A DNA stretch of 40,942 bases from an uncultured Oscillospiraceae bacterium (GCA_934561515.1 CAKTGM010000016.1:1-40942), one strand, 5' to 3'; shown: positions 15,916 to 23,764, numbered from the stretch's first letter. Numbers and translations are program-made. The notes: generated by a model not told the origin, from the sequence alone.

Positions 15916-15944
15916 ATAATAGCATCCATCGCCTGATTTGTCAA
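15916..15944 (-). promoter_or_regulatory. Promoter of the five-tRNA operon
   Basis: Perfect TTGACA (15944-15939), a 17-bp spacer and TATTAT (15921-15916). The -35 box contains the TGA stop codon of the upstream peptidase gene. Confidence 0.85.
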
Positions 15945-16579
15945 CATTTTTTCAAAAATTCCTTGCTCTTTTTGCTCTGCCGGAGCAGAGCGGACAGGAG
16001 CCTTGCCCCGTCGACGGCATCGCTGCGCGCGAACGCGCCGCACAGCCGCTCGGGATGCCACTGCACGGCGAAGACGGGCAGCGACTCATGCGCGATCGCC
16101 TCGACCGTGCCGTCGGGAGCGCAGGCGAGGACCTTTATCCCCGCGCCCAAGGTTTCAACGCTCTGATGGTGGGCGCTGTTGACCGTGAAGCGCGCGCCGT
16201 ACAGCGTGCGCAGCAGGCCGGGCGCTGCATGGACGCTGTGCAGGCGGTCGCGGCCGCATACTTGGGCGTGGCCTAAGATGTGCCGGTGCAGCGTGCCGCC
16301 GAAAGAGACGTTGATGAGCTGCAAGCCGCGGCAGATGCCGAAGACGGGCTTTCCCGCGCGCAGAAAGCCCTCAACGAGCGCAAGCTCTCGCGTATCGCGC
16401 GCTTCATCAATGTCCGCTGCGCCGCCGATCGTGCGGCCGTAAAAGCGCGGGTGCACGTCGCCCCCGCCGGGGAGCAGCAGGCAGTCCGCCTCACGGGGCG
16501 ATCCGGCGCATTCCGCGCCGATGAGCGCGAGGGCGGCTTCATAGTTTTTCAGGCGTACCGACAGATAAACTCGCTTCAT
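15941..16579 (-). CDS. Class I glutamine amidotransferase-like protein (peptidase C26, PuuD-like)
   Basis: 212 residues. The nucleophile elbow is FGICRG with C83; the remaining triad is H175 and E177 in VQWHPE. The segment LLLPGGGDVHPRFYGR near residue 36 is characteristic of gamma-glutamyl-GABA hydrolase-like members, and NSAHHQSVE fits too. It is shorter than the 240-250 residues usual for the family because the N-terminal part is compact. It probably hydrolyses a gamma-glutamyl amide in the cytoplasm; there are no putrescine-pathway neighbours, so the substrate is open. It is a single gene, whose stop codon is embedded in the promoter of the tRNA operon that follows in the same direction. 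Confidence 0.87.
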   Translation of the reverse strand: MKRVYLSVRLKNYEAALALIGAECAGSPREADCLLLPGGGDVHPRFYGRTIGGAADIDEARDTRELALVEGFLRAGKPVFGICRGLQLINVSFGGTLHRHILGHAQVCGRDRLHSVHAAPGLLRTLYGARFTVNSAHHQSVETLGAGIKVLACAPDGTVEAIAHESLPVFAVQWHPERLCGAFARSDAVDGARLLSALLRQSKKSKEFLKKC

Positions 16580-16613
16580 GGAGCAGAATATGCGGCAAAT
16601 GCGAAAAAATACC

Positions 16614-16642
16614 TTGCAAGACGGGAAAAGTTATGGCATAAT
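16614..16642 (+). promoter_or_regulatory. Promoter of tRNA-Ser
   Basis: TTGCAA (16614-16619), a 17-bp spacer and CATAAT (16637-16642), 30 bases before the tRNA. Confidence 0.7.
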
Positions 16643-16671
16643 AGTTTGGCTGACAGCAGCAGAAAGCATAT

Positions 16672-16760
16672 GCAGCGGTATCGAAGTGGTCATAACGGGG
16701 CTGACTCGAAATCAGTTTGGGAGCAATCCCACGAGGGTTCGAATCCCTCCCGCTGCGCCA
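16672..16760 (+). tRNA. tRNA-Ser (anticodon CGA)
   Basis: 89 bases with the long variable arm of class II tRNAs and encoded CCA. The acceptor GCAGCGG pairs with CCGCTGC and the anticodon loop is CTCGAAA. It is a stand-alone gene with its own promoter and terminator. Confidence 0.95.
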
Positions 16761-16761
16761 G

Positions 16762-16797
16762 AAAGAGAAGAGACACCTTCAGGTGTCTCTTCTCTTT
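16762..16797. terminator. Bidirectional terminator after tRNA-Ser and the anti-sigma gene
   Basis: Perfect 17-bp arms AAAGAGAAGAGACACCT / AGGTGTCTCTTCTCTTT with a 2-base centre. The right arm ends at the stop codon of the convergent anti-sigma factor gene. Confidence 0.9.
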
Positions 16798-17822
16798 TAT
16801 GCTGCCTTCGCACGCTTCTCGTGCAGGAGCTTGCCCGCCAGCAGCGCCGCGGCATAGAGGAGCGCGGCGGTGAGGACGATGAGCGAAAAGTCGCGCTGCA
16901 ACTGATAGCTTGTCGTCGAAAAGCCCTTGACGAGCAGGTGGCCGAGAAGATAGCACGCGGGGAGAAGCGCAAGATGCCCGAGCACCTTGCCGATCTTTTT
17001 CCTGCGGCAGAGGAAAAACGCAATACCGAGCGTAATAAGAAGCGCGAACGATAGCAGTTCGTAATATCCGAGCGCCAAGCGCGGCAGGGAAACAACGCCG
17101 CCTTCCATGCTGCCGCAGAGCAGCACATCGTCCTGGCCGTTGTTCTGAGAGTAGCAGACCGCCGCGCAGTTCGCGGCGTCGAGCGTGAAGAGCGTGCGCG
17201 CGGACTCTGCCTTGGCGAGCACGCCTTGCAGCGCGTTCGTCTCGCGCTGCATCCGTTCGACCGTATGCCCCGCGTTCGGCGTGTTCCCGGATTCGTCAAA
17301 TGCGCCGCGCCATGCGTCGAGCGGCGTGCGCCATGCGGTGATGAAGTAGACCGTCCTGCCGCTGTCGGGGTCCTGCGTGCTCGTGACCTTTGTGCCGGAC
17401 ACTGGTACGAGCAGATTGACGGAAATGCTCTCAACGCCGCTGAGATCGGTCAGCCCATCCGCCATGATCGAGCCGTCCGCAAGCGCGCGGGGAGAGCGCG
17501 TGATCATCCACTTCGTCTCGTTATACGGCAGGTACTGCGGCGCGGTGAGATAGGCAAAACCCGCCGTCGCCAATGTCAGCGCGAGCGCGACGGCCAGCAG
17601 CACGGCAGTGAGCTTTTTGCGCTGCAATTGCCGCTTCAAGTCGCGCAGCGGCTGCGCGCTGACGCTGGCGGGCGCGACCTCCGCCCGGAGCGCCGTGAGC
17701 TCTGTGCGGCAGGACGCGCACTGGGCGAGGTGCCCGTCAACATATTCCTTCGTTTCCTCGCGCAGCAGGTCTTCCGCGTAAAGCGGCAGAAGATCCTGCA
17801 CGATGCTGCAATCCTTGTTCAT
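16797..17822 (-). CDS. Membrane anti-sigma factor with zinc-finger (ZF-HC2-type) domain
   Basis: 341 residues. The N-terminal zinc-binding domain (about 1-42) has an early Cys and the diagnostic H-x3-C-x2-C in GHLAQCASC. One membrane helix follows (about 70-92). The large extracellular region (about 93-245) is unrecognised, and two or three helices stand near the C-terminus (from about 250). It is encoded one base after the ECF sigma stop codon, so the two are coupled. The standard model is that it holds the sigma factor at the membrane until an envelope signal releases it. The extra C-terminal helices make it longer than simple RsiW-like proteins. The signal is unknown. Confidence 0.8.
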   Translation of the reverse strand: MNKDCSIVQDLLPLYAEDLLREETKEYVDGHLAQCASCRTELTALRAEVAPASVSAQPLRDLKRQLQRKKLTAVLLAVALALTLATAGFAYLTAPQYLPYNETKWMITRSPRALADGSIMADGLTDLSGVESISVNLLVPVSGTKVTSTQDPDSGRTVYFITAWRTPLDAWRGAFDESGNTPNAGHTVERMQRETNALQGVLAKAESARTLFTLDAANCAAVCYSQNNGQDDVLLCGSMEGGVVSLPRLALGYYELLSFALLITLGIAFFLCRRKKIGKVLGHLALLPACYLLGHLLVKGFSTTSYQLQRDFSLIVLTAALLYAAALLAGKLLHEKRAKAA

Positions 17823-17823
17823 T

Positions 17824-18297
17824 TCAGTCCTCCAATCCCTCGCGGATCATGCGCTTGGCGCGGTGGTAGGTCACGCATGCCCAGTTTTCCGTCTTGCCGA
17901 AGAGCCTGCCGATGTCGCGGAAGCTCTTCTCGCCGTACACGCGCCACATAAAGACCTCCTTGTACGGCTCTTTGAGCGTATGCAGGAGCGTCTGGATGCG
18001 CTCTGAATCGCTGCGGTCGGCGAGCGCGTCCTCGTGGCTCTCGCACGCGCTCGCGGCCTCTTCGAGCGGGGCGAGGCGCTTTTCGCGCCGCAGGTGCGAA
18101 TAGTAGAGATTCTTCGCGATCTGGCAGAGCCAGACGCGCACGCTGCACTCGCCGCGAAAGCGTTCGAGGGCGTCCATCGCGCGGAAGAACGTCTCGCTCG
18201 TCAGCTCCTCGGCGACGCTCTCGCTCCCGGACAGCGAGAGAAGATAGCGATACACATCGTCAAAGTAGACGGCGTAAACCTCTTCAAAATTCGTCAG
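17824..18297 (-). CDS. ECF-type RNA polymerase sigma factor, probable CTG start
   Basis: 157 residues if begun at CTG 18297. Region 2 covers roughly residues 5-75 (YFDDVYRYLLSLSG, ELTSETFFRAMDALERF, RVWLCQIAKNLYYSHLRR). Region 4 covers about 100-155 (EPYKEVFMWRVYGEKSFRDIGRLF, then KTENWACVTYHRAKRMI). The in-frame sequence upstream of the GTG at 18255 continues as family-like NFEEVYAVYFDD and has no ATG. A GGGGG box lies 8 bases before the CTG. It is paired with the downstream anti-sigma gene with one base between them. It likely redirects RNA polymerase to an envelope-stress or peptide-response regulon, possibly including its own operon. Confidence 0.85.
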   Translation of the reverse strand: MTNFEEVYAVYFDDVYRYLLSLSGSESVAEELTSETFFRAMDALERFRGECSVRVWLCQIAKNLYYSHLRREKRLAPLEEAASACESHEDALADRSDSERIQTLLHTLKEPYKEVFMWRVYGEKSFRDIGRLFGKTENWACVTYHRAKRMIREGLED

Positions 18298-18349
18298 CGT
18301 CCTCGCCCCCTTTCTGTCTATATGACGGCGGAAAACCGGTTTTCTTACA

Positions 18350-18379
18350 AAAAAATCCGTCCATCGGGACGGATTTTTT
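18350..18379. terminator. Terminator after the zinc-ribbon gene
   Basis: Stem AAAATCCGTCC (18352-18362) and its complement with loop ATCG, flanked by A and T runs. It separates the zinc-ribbon gene from the sigma factor operon. Confidence 0.8.
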
Positions 18380-18384
18380 CTTTC

Positions 18385-18795
18385 TTACGTTTTGACGACC
18401 TTTTTCCTGCCGCACTTCGGGCACGTCAGCTCGACCCTGCCGACGCCGCGCGGCACGCGGCAGTACGCGCCGCAGGAGCAGCGGACGTATTTGTGCGCCT
18501 TGTCGGCGCGGCGGGCCTGCGCTCCGCGCAGGGCGTTCGCCTTCGGCGCCCACCACGCGAGGAACTTCGCGTTTTCGGCGCGGCGCTGGCCGAGATTGCG
18601 CGAAAACATACGGATGAGCACGATGAACATCAGCACGAACGAAAGGAACGACAGCGCGTTCGCCACAGCGCGCACGCGCACGAACGAGCAGACGACGCTC
18701 AGCACAAGCTCAAGGGCAATGAGCGCCCAGTTCAGCGCATCCACACCGTTGCGGCCATACATGAAGCGACTCAGGGCATCGCGGAATCTTCTCAC
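18385..18795 (-). CDS. Small membrane protein with C-terminal zinc ribbon
   Basis: 136 residues from GTG 18795 (GGGAG box 10 bases upstream). Two membrane helices (about 20-40 and 44-64) are followed by a basic linker. A C-terminal zinc-ribbon-like segment has four cysteines: C-x-C in VRCSCGAYC and C-x2-C in LTCPKCGRKK. Such proteins are widespread in Clostridia and uncharacterised. The ribbon faces the cytoplasm by the positive-inside rule and might bind nucleic acid or a protein. It has its own terminator and is not coupled to the sigma factor gene downstream. Confidence 0.7.
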   Translation of the reverse strand: MRRFRDALSRFMYGRNGVDALNWALIALELVLSVVCSFVRVRAVANALSFLSFVLMFIVLIRMFSRNLGQRRAENAKFLAWWAPKANALRGAQARRADKAHKYVRCSCGAYCRVPRGVGRVELTCPKCGRKKVVKT

Positions 18796-18908
18796 AGAAA
18801 AAACACTCCCAAATGATTTGATAGCGCCATTCTACACGCTTTTTCCCCGCGCGTAAAGCCGTTTCACAGAAAGTTTACAGATCGTCCCTTCGCCGCCGCA
18901 CAAAATCG

Positions 18909-18943
18909 AAAACGAAAGCCCCGCATTGCGGGGCTTTCGTTTT
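18909..18943. terminator. Terminator of the 1085-residue SLH gene
   Basis: 17-bp arms AAAACGAAAGCCCCGCA / TGCGGGGCTTTCGTTTT directly after the stop codon. The stem and A/T flanks are symmetrical. Confidence 0.88.
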
Positions 18944-18951
18944 AAGTGTGG

Positions 18952-21900
18952 TTACTTGCCGCCGTTGTAGCGATACAGGAACGTGACTGCTTCGCCGCGG
19001 GTGCAGGTGCCGTTGGGGGAGAAGGTCTTGGCGGTGGAGCCGGTGGTGATGCCCTTGCTGACAGCCCAGAGGATGGCGTCATAGTAGGAGGCATGATCGG
19101 TCTTGTTCACGTCGGTGAAGGGGTTGCTGGCGTAACCGGCGGGCTTCTTCGCATAGCGCCACAGGAAGGTGACGATCTGCGCGCGCGTGCAGTTGTCATA
19201 GGGGGAGAACTTCGTGGCGGTCGTACCGGCCGTGATGCCGTTCTGGCTGGCCCAGAGGATGGCATAGTAGAAGTCAGCGCCCATGTTGTAGCTCACATCG
19301 GTGAAGGGGTTGTTGGAGATGGTGGGCATCGGGGAACCGGCGTCGCGCCACAGGAAGGTGACGATCTCCGCACGGGTGCAGGTCTTGTACGGGGAGAAGG
19401 TCGTGGCGGAGGTGCCCTTGGTGATGTTCTTGGTCAGGGCCCACTTCACGGAGTTGTAGAAGTAGTCGGTGGGCTTGACGTCGACAAAGTTCATCGTCTG
19501 CGCGATCTTGATGGCCACCGTGCCGGTCACCTGACGGGAGGCGATGCTGCTCGAGCTGAGCTTTGCGTAGATGGTGAAGGGGATGTAGACGGTCGCGCCG
19601 TTCTTGGCGGAGGGGCTGGCGCGGAAGGTCACATCGCTCAGCGCGTTCTGGGTGTAGTAGTTCGTGGCGGTGTAGTAGAACTTGTCGGTGGTCTTGACCT
19701 GACTGTAGCCGCTGTAGCCGTTGTAGAGCACGCCTTCGTTCATGACGTTGACGGCGCTCTGGTCAAAGGTGACGTAGTCAATGTCATAGTTGAAGTTGAT
19801 GCCGCTCTGCGTGCGCAGGTAGTTCAGGAAGTCGGTGTTGGTGAAGCTGATGGCGTCACCGGCAGCGACGGTGTACTTGATGTCCTCGCGCACGAGGTTG
19901 ATGACGACCGTGCCGGTGTAGGTTACGGGCGTTCCGCGGGAGGCGCTGTAGTTCGTGTACTTGGTGCCGCTGAGCGTGAAGTTCAGCGTGATGGCCTTGA
20001 CGTTGGTCTTGGCGTTGGGAACGAAGGTGACAGCGTCAAGATTGGTGATCTGGGTGCGGGAGTTGAACGCGCCGGAGGCGTTGCTGTTGGACATGGCCGT
20101 GCCGTTGTAGTACAGCGTGCCCTGCGTGGTGGAGGGCATGGAGAAGCTCACGCTGTTGAAGGTGACATAGGGGTAAGAGGTGGTCTTGCTGCTGTCGCCG
20201 CGGGCCTGCGCGACCTCGTTCATGAAGTTGGTGAAGTCGGCGTGCTTGAACTGAACAGTCTCACCGGCAACACCGTTGTAGTTGATGTTGTAGTCCTTCA
20301 GGTAGACGGTCATCGTGCCGCCGTAGTACTCGTTGCTGCCAATGAGGGTGGAGCGCTGGGCAACGATGTAGAGCGTGACCTGACCGCTGGCGGCGTTGAG
20401 GTTATTGAGCGTCAGCGTGTAGGGGGAGGTGGCGCTGTAGGCCGTGCCGAGTTGCACAGTAGACCAGTCTGCCGGGGCTGCGCCGTTGACTGCGCTGACC
20501 ACATAGTAGCGGGCATAGGTGGCGGGGAAGGAAACCTTATAGCTTGCGTAGCTGGTGTTGCTGGTGTTGAGCTGCTCGGCGTTGACGGAGGCAAAGCTCG
20601 TGTTGAGGATGGGGGTGACGGGAACCGTCAGCGTGACGGTATAGGTGATGCCGTCGCTGGCGCCAGCGGTGATGCTCAGCGTATCCGCGCCGATATAGCT
20701 CTTGGGAGCGGTGTAGCGGTAGCCGCTGCCGACGAGGGACGTGAGCGAGCCGCGCGTCGTGCCGGGGATTTGGGCAAGGGTGGCGCTCGTAACACTGACG
20801 GTGCTCTTGCCGGTGACCTGCGTGCGGATGGCGTTCTGCGCAAGAGCGATCAGGGTGTTGGTGTAATTGTAGGCGTTGGTGTTGGTGTAAAGGTCGGTGT
20901 AGCCGCCGTTCTGCACGCCGTAGCTCAGCTTGGCGGTGAGGGCGTTGATGTTGACGGTGAAGGTGGCGGTGTACTCCTTGCCGTCATGGGTGAAGACGGC
21001 CTTCACGGTGTAGGTGCTGACGGAAGCGTTGCTGGGGATCGTCAGCTTGTTGGAAGCGGTCTTGCCGCCGGAAGAAACGATGTTGCCGCTAAACGTCGGC
21101 TTGGGCGCGGTTTCGGGCGTGACCGTCCAATTCACATTGCTGAGCGCACCGTCGATGACCTTGTTGTCCTTATCCGTGAAGGTGAGGCTCAGGTCGACCA
21201 CAGCGCCGCGCGTCGCGGTGATGGCCGGGTTGTAGAGAAGCTTGTTCTCGTCCTTGGTGATCTTGAGACCGTTGCATACCGCTTTGATCTCAGCATCTGT
21301 AGAAGGCACGCCGCTCTCTTTCAGGAAGCAAGTAACGGAATACGTTTCGCTAGGAACAGAATCGGGAATGAGCCATTCATACTTGCCATCCTTATTCTTG
21401 GTTACGCTCATGGGGAGGTACTGGCTGTTAGCAGCACTGGATTTATAGTACCACGCGAGGTTCGTGCGGTCACCCTTTGCTGCATCAAGCGTAAAGATAA
21501 CTTTTGTGCCAGTCATAGCCTTGTTTACATTAGCGGTAAGAGATGTAGCGCTAACCGGTGTAGCCGTGATGGGAATGGCAACTTCTTCAACAGAACCTTC
21601 AACGGCATCATATTTGATTTTAACCTTAAGACTGCCGTTTTCAAATTTGGGGTAGCCGTCTGTAGTAACGACCGAATAATCAGTGGCCGGCGTGACGCTC
21701 CACTTAGAAGCATCGGTCAAGTCGTTGGCTTCGGCACTATCATAGTAGACAGCAATATTGCCGCTCTGAGGCTTGGCGTAAGGTCTGCGGTTGAAAGTCA
21801 CGCCCGTAAAAGCGGTCGCGCAGTCATAGACGGTGACCGAAGCAGATGCTACTGCGGTCGTGGTCTTATCAGTGTCATATGTCAGGGTGTACGTGCAGGA

Positions 21901-22209
21901 AACCGTGTATTTGCCCGCCGCGGAGAATGCCTGATTAAGCGTTGTGCTGTCATTTCCGGATACAGTCTGATTGTTGACTGCCCATGCATAGCCGGTAACA
22001 GTCGCATCCGATTCTCCGACCTTTATATTAGTCGGAGCAGTTGCGGTAAAAGTAACATTGGTATTTACTTTTACAACAGATACCTGCGCGGAAGGGTTGC
22101 CTGCGGTGGCAGTTACCGCATAGCTATTCGCGTCGTCTGCCCTTGCAGGTACGACGACCAGACTCATGACCATGGTCAGAGCCAATAGCAAGGAGAGAAA
22201 TTTCTTCAT
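18952..22209 (-). CDS. Secreted multi-domain surface protein with three C-terminal SLH repeats
   Basis: 1085 residues. A Sec signal peptide (basic start, LLLALTMVMSLVVVPARA) is cleaved near residue 24. Residues about 30-600 form several Ig-like beta-domains. Two tandem copies of an unnamed module of about 130 residues follow (roughly 645-775 and 780-905). Each opens with V-x-A/G-G-E/D-x-x-x-F and contains YVTF, a G-x-LYNG-type motif and a closing GTV-x-I. Three SLH repeats (about 906-1085; FVDVKPTDYFYNSVKWAL, FSPYKTCTRAEIVTFLWR and two similar units) anchor the protein to pyruvylated cell-wall polymer. It is probably an adhesin or accessory S-layer protein. The 5' third of the gene (beyond about 21240) is clearly richer in A+T than the rest. 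It stands alone between two terminators. Confidence 0.9.
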   Translation of the reverse strand: MKKFLSLLLALTMVMSLVVVPARADDANSYAVTATAGNPSAQVSVVKVNTNVTFTATAPTNIKVGESDATVTGYAWAVNNQTVSGNDSTTLNQAFSAAGKYTVSCTYTLTYDTDKTTTAVASASVTVYDCATAFTGVTFNRRPYAKPQSGNIAVYYDSAEANDLTDASKWSVTPATDYSVVTTDGYPKFENGSLKVKIKYDAVEGSVEEVAIPITATPVSATSLTANVNKAMTGTKVIFTLDAAKGDRTNLAWYYKSSAANSQYLPMSVTKNKDGKYEWLIPDSVPSETYSVTCFLKESGVPSTDAEIKAVCNGLKITKDENKLLYNPAITATRGAVVDLSLTFTDKDNKVIDGALSNVNWTVTPETAPKPTFSGNIVSSGGKTASNKLTIPSNASVSTYTVKAVFTHDGKEYTATFTVNINALTAKLSYGVQNGGYTDLYTNTNAYNYTNTLIALAQNAIRTQVTGKSTVSVTSATLAQIPGTTRGSLTSLVGSGYRYTAPKSYIGADTLSITAGASDGITYTVTLTVPVTPILNTSFASVNAEQLNTSNTSYASYKVSFPATYARYYVVSAVNGAAPADWSTVQLGTAYSATSPYTLTLNNLNAASGQVTLYIVAQRSTLIGSNEYYGGTMTVYLKDYNINYNGVAGETVQFKHADFTNFMNEVAQARGDSSKTTSYPYVTFNSVSFSMPSTTQGTLYYNGTAMSNSNASGAFNSRTQITNLDAVTFVPNAKTNVKAITLNFTLSGTKYTNYSASRGTPVTYTGTVVINLVREDIKYTVAAGDAISFTNTDFLNYLRTQSGINFNYDIDYVTFDQSAVNVMNEGVLYNGYSGYSQVKTTDKFYYTATNYYTQNALSDVTFRASPSAKNGATVYIPFTIYAKLSSSSIASRQVTGTVAIKIAQTMNFVDVKPTDYFYNSVKWALTKNITKGTSATTFSPYKTCTRAEIVTFLWRDAGSPMPTISNNPFTDVSYNMGADFYYAILWASQNGITAGTTATKFSPYDNCTRAQIVTFLWRYAKKPAGYASNPFTDVNKTDHASYYDAILWAVSKGITTGSTAKTFSPNGTCTRGEAVTFLYRYNGGK

Positions 22210-22405
22210 GTGATTTTCATCCTTTCATTTTTGTTTGCCCTGCGTACAGGGCGTTCTTATACACGTACATTTTACCATGTATAGAGGGCAAAGGAAATGG
22301 GAAAATAAAAAATTTCATAAATTCTTCATTTTCCCATTCTCCACTATTCACTTAGACGCTGCGCGCCGCCGTTTTGTTCCGCAAAAAGCGCGGCTTTTCG
22401 CGCTT
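22210..22405. other. Control region of the 1085-residue SLH gene
   Basis: A leader hairpin GCCCTG-CGTA-CAGGGC (about 22234-22249) lies just ahead of the ribosome-binding site (GAAAGGATG on the minus strand). Farther upstream a perfect 11-bp inverted repeat AATGGGAAAAT (22296-22306) / ATTTTCCCATT (22328-22338) flanks an AT-rich spacer. I see no clear -35/-10 pair. A GC stem AAAAGCGCG / CGCGCTTTT at 22384-22407 probably terminates the DUF1294 transcript. Confidence 0.5.
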
Positions 22406-22407
22406 TT
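22384..22407 (-). terminator. Probable terminator of the psuG-DUF1294 operon
   Basis: 9-bp stem AAAAGCGCG (22384-22392) / CGCGCTTTT (22399-22407), followed on the minus strand by TTTTTGCGG; it overlaps the DUF1294 stop codon. Confidence 0.55.
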
Positions 22408-22741
22408 ATTTTCCCAAGAGCCACCACGCGCCCCCAAGCAGCGCAAGCTGCAAGAAAAGCATCGCCGGAACGCCGTACTTGAAGTACCAGTGCCGCGTTT
22501 TGTGGTGAAAAACGCGCATCCCCGCGAGCGCGCCGAGACTGCCGCCGAGCGCTGCCATGACCAGCAGCGTCTTCTCGGGTATTCTGCGCGCGCCCGCCTT
22601 CTTCGCGCGGCGCTTGTCGTCGCCGTAGACGAAAAAGGTCACAGCGTTGATGAGCGCGAGAAAGAGAAAAAACGGCAGGGGCGAGCCGACAAAGGCGAAG
22701 GCCGCTGCGGTCGTTGCATCGGGCAGAAAAAGCGGCTTCAC
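22406..22741 (-). CDS. DUF1294 small membrane protein
   Basis: 111 residues from GTG 22741, whose first bases form a GTGA overlap with the psuG stop codon, a clear sign of translational coupling. Three or four hydrophobic segments surround the family motifs YGDDKRRAKK, RIPEKTLLVMAALGGS, GALAGM and FHHKTRHWYF. This matches DUF1294, a family of short membrane proteins of unknown function sometimes fused to cold-shock domains. The N-terminus is about 20 residues longer than in many relatives, so a later start is possible. Confidence 0.8.
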   Translation of the reverse strand: MKPLFLPDATTAAAFAFVGSPLPFFLFLALINAVTFFVYGDDKRRAKKAGARRIPEKTLLVMAALGGSLGALAGMRVFHHKTRHWYFKYGVPAMLFLQLALLGGAWWLLGK

Positions 22742-23658
22742 TGCGCGAGCCTGGAAAGCTCCACCGCCGCCGCCGCGCCGAGGCGCGCGTTGTTGAAGAC
22801 GAGCTGGATGTTGGAATCAAGGCTGTCGCCGCCGGTGAGATCCTTGATCTTGGCAAGCAGGTACGGGGTCGTGGCCTTGCCGTGGATGCCGTCCTTCTTC
22901 GCATCCTCCACGGCCTCGGCGATGGCGCGGTCGATGACTTCCTTATCCATGGAGTACTCCGCGGGGATGGGGTTCGTGACGAGAAGGCCGCCGCGCAGAC
23001 CCAGCTCGCGCTTGACGTGGAAGGCCTTGGCAAGCTCTTCCGGCGTGTCGAGCTGATAGTCAACGCCGAAGCCGGAAGAGCGGGTATAGAAGGCGGGCAG
23101 CTCGTCCGTGCCGTAGCCGATGACGGTGACGCCGTGGGTCTCAAGATATTCGAGCGTGAGGCCGAGGTCGAGGATGGACTTCGCGCCCGCGCAGATGACC
23201 ATGACGGAGGTGTTCGCCAGTTCCTCGAGGTCGGCGGAGATGTCGAACGTCTCCTGCGCGCCGCGATGCACGCCGCCGATGCCGCCGGTGGCGAAAACGC
23301 GGATGCCCGCCATGTCGGCGATCATCATCGTGGTGGTGACGGTGCACGCGCCGTCCTTGCCCTGCGCGACGAGGATGGGCAGGTCGCGGCGGCTGGCTTT
23401 CGGGATGCCCGCGCCCGTGCGGCCGAGGTAGTCGATCTCTTCCTTGGAAAGACCAGCCTTGAGCCTTCCGCCGATGATGGCGATGGTCGCGGGGACCGCG
23501 CCCGCGTCGCGGATGATTTGCTCGACCTTGAGCGCCGTTTCGACGTTCTGCGGGTAGGGCATACCGTGGGAAATGATGGTGGATTCGAGCGCCACGACGG
23601 GCTTGCCGGCCTTAAGAGCCTCGGCGACCTCGGGGGCGATGTCAAGATACTTGTTCAT
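22738..23658 (-). CDS. psuG: Pseudouridine-5'-phosphate glycosidase
   Basis: 306 residues, normal length. Diagnostic segments include VVALESTIISHGMPYPQN near residue 21, a conserved Lys region (ATIAIIGGRLKAGLS), ATGGIGGVHRG and GTDELPAFYTRSSGF. The enzyme splits pseudouridine 5'-phosphate into uracil and ribose 5-phosphate, salvaging RNA breakdown products in the cytoplasm. It starts at ATG 23658 with an AGGAGG box. The usual partner kinase psuK is not next to it; instead the operon continues with a DUF1294 gene. Two tandem palindromes lie in its leader. Confidence 0.93.
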   Translation of the reverse strand: MNKYLDIAPEVAEALKAGKPVVALESTIISHGMPYPQNVETALKVEQIIRDAGAVPATIAIIGGRLKAGLSKEEIDYLGRTGAGIPKASRRDLPILVAQGKDGACTVTTTMMIADMAGIRVFATGGIGGVHRGAQETFDISADLEELANTSVMVICAGAKSILDLGLTLEYLETHGVTVIGYGTDELPAFYTRSSGFGVDYQLDTPEELAKAFHVKRELGLRGGLLVTNPIPAEYSMDKEVIDRAIAEAVEDAKKDGIHGKATTPYLLAKIKDLTGGDSLDSNIQLVFNNARLGAAAAVELSRLAQ

Positions 23659-23685
23659 GGGTAAGTTCCTCCTGTAAAGTAATAG

Positions 23686-23716
23686 GTGAAAGTTTCACGT
23701 TTACCTTTTGAGGTAA
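23686..23716 (-). promoter_or_regulatory. Tandem palindromes upstream of psuG (putative operator)
   Basis: GTGAAAGTTTCAC (23686-23698) and TTACCTTTTGAGGTAA (23701-23716; six-base arms TTACCT / AGGTAA) stand side by side between the putative -10 and the ribosome-binding site of psuG. A repressor bound here would block transcription. Confidence 0.5.
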
Positions 23717-23722
23717 GGTTTT

Positions 23723-23751
23723 AAAGTAACACACAATTTCAGAAAAGTCAA
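23723..23751 (-). promoter_or_regulatory. Putative psuG promoter
   Basis: TTGACT (23751-23746), a 17-bp spacer and the weak -10 TACTTT (23728-23723). Confidence 0.4.
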
Positions 23752-23764
23752 TACAAAGCAGGGC

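Noticed and set aside
18946..22188. Plus-strand open frame of 1080 codons opposite the SLH gene
   Set aside because: It is the mirror of a GC-rich, codon-biased gene with a signal peptide and SLH repeats on the other strand; the plus product has no domain and no ribosome-binding site.
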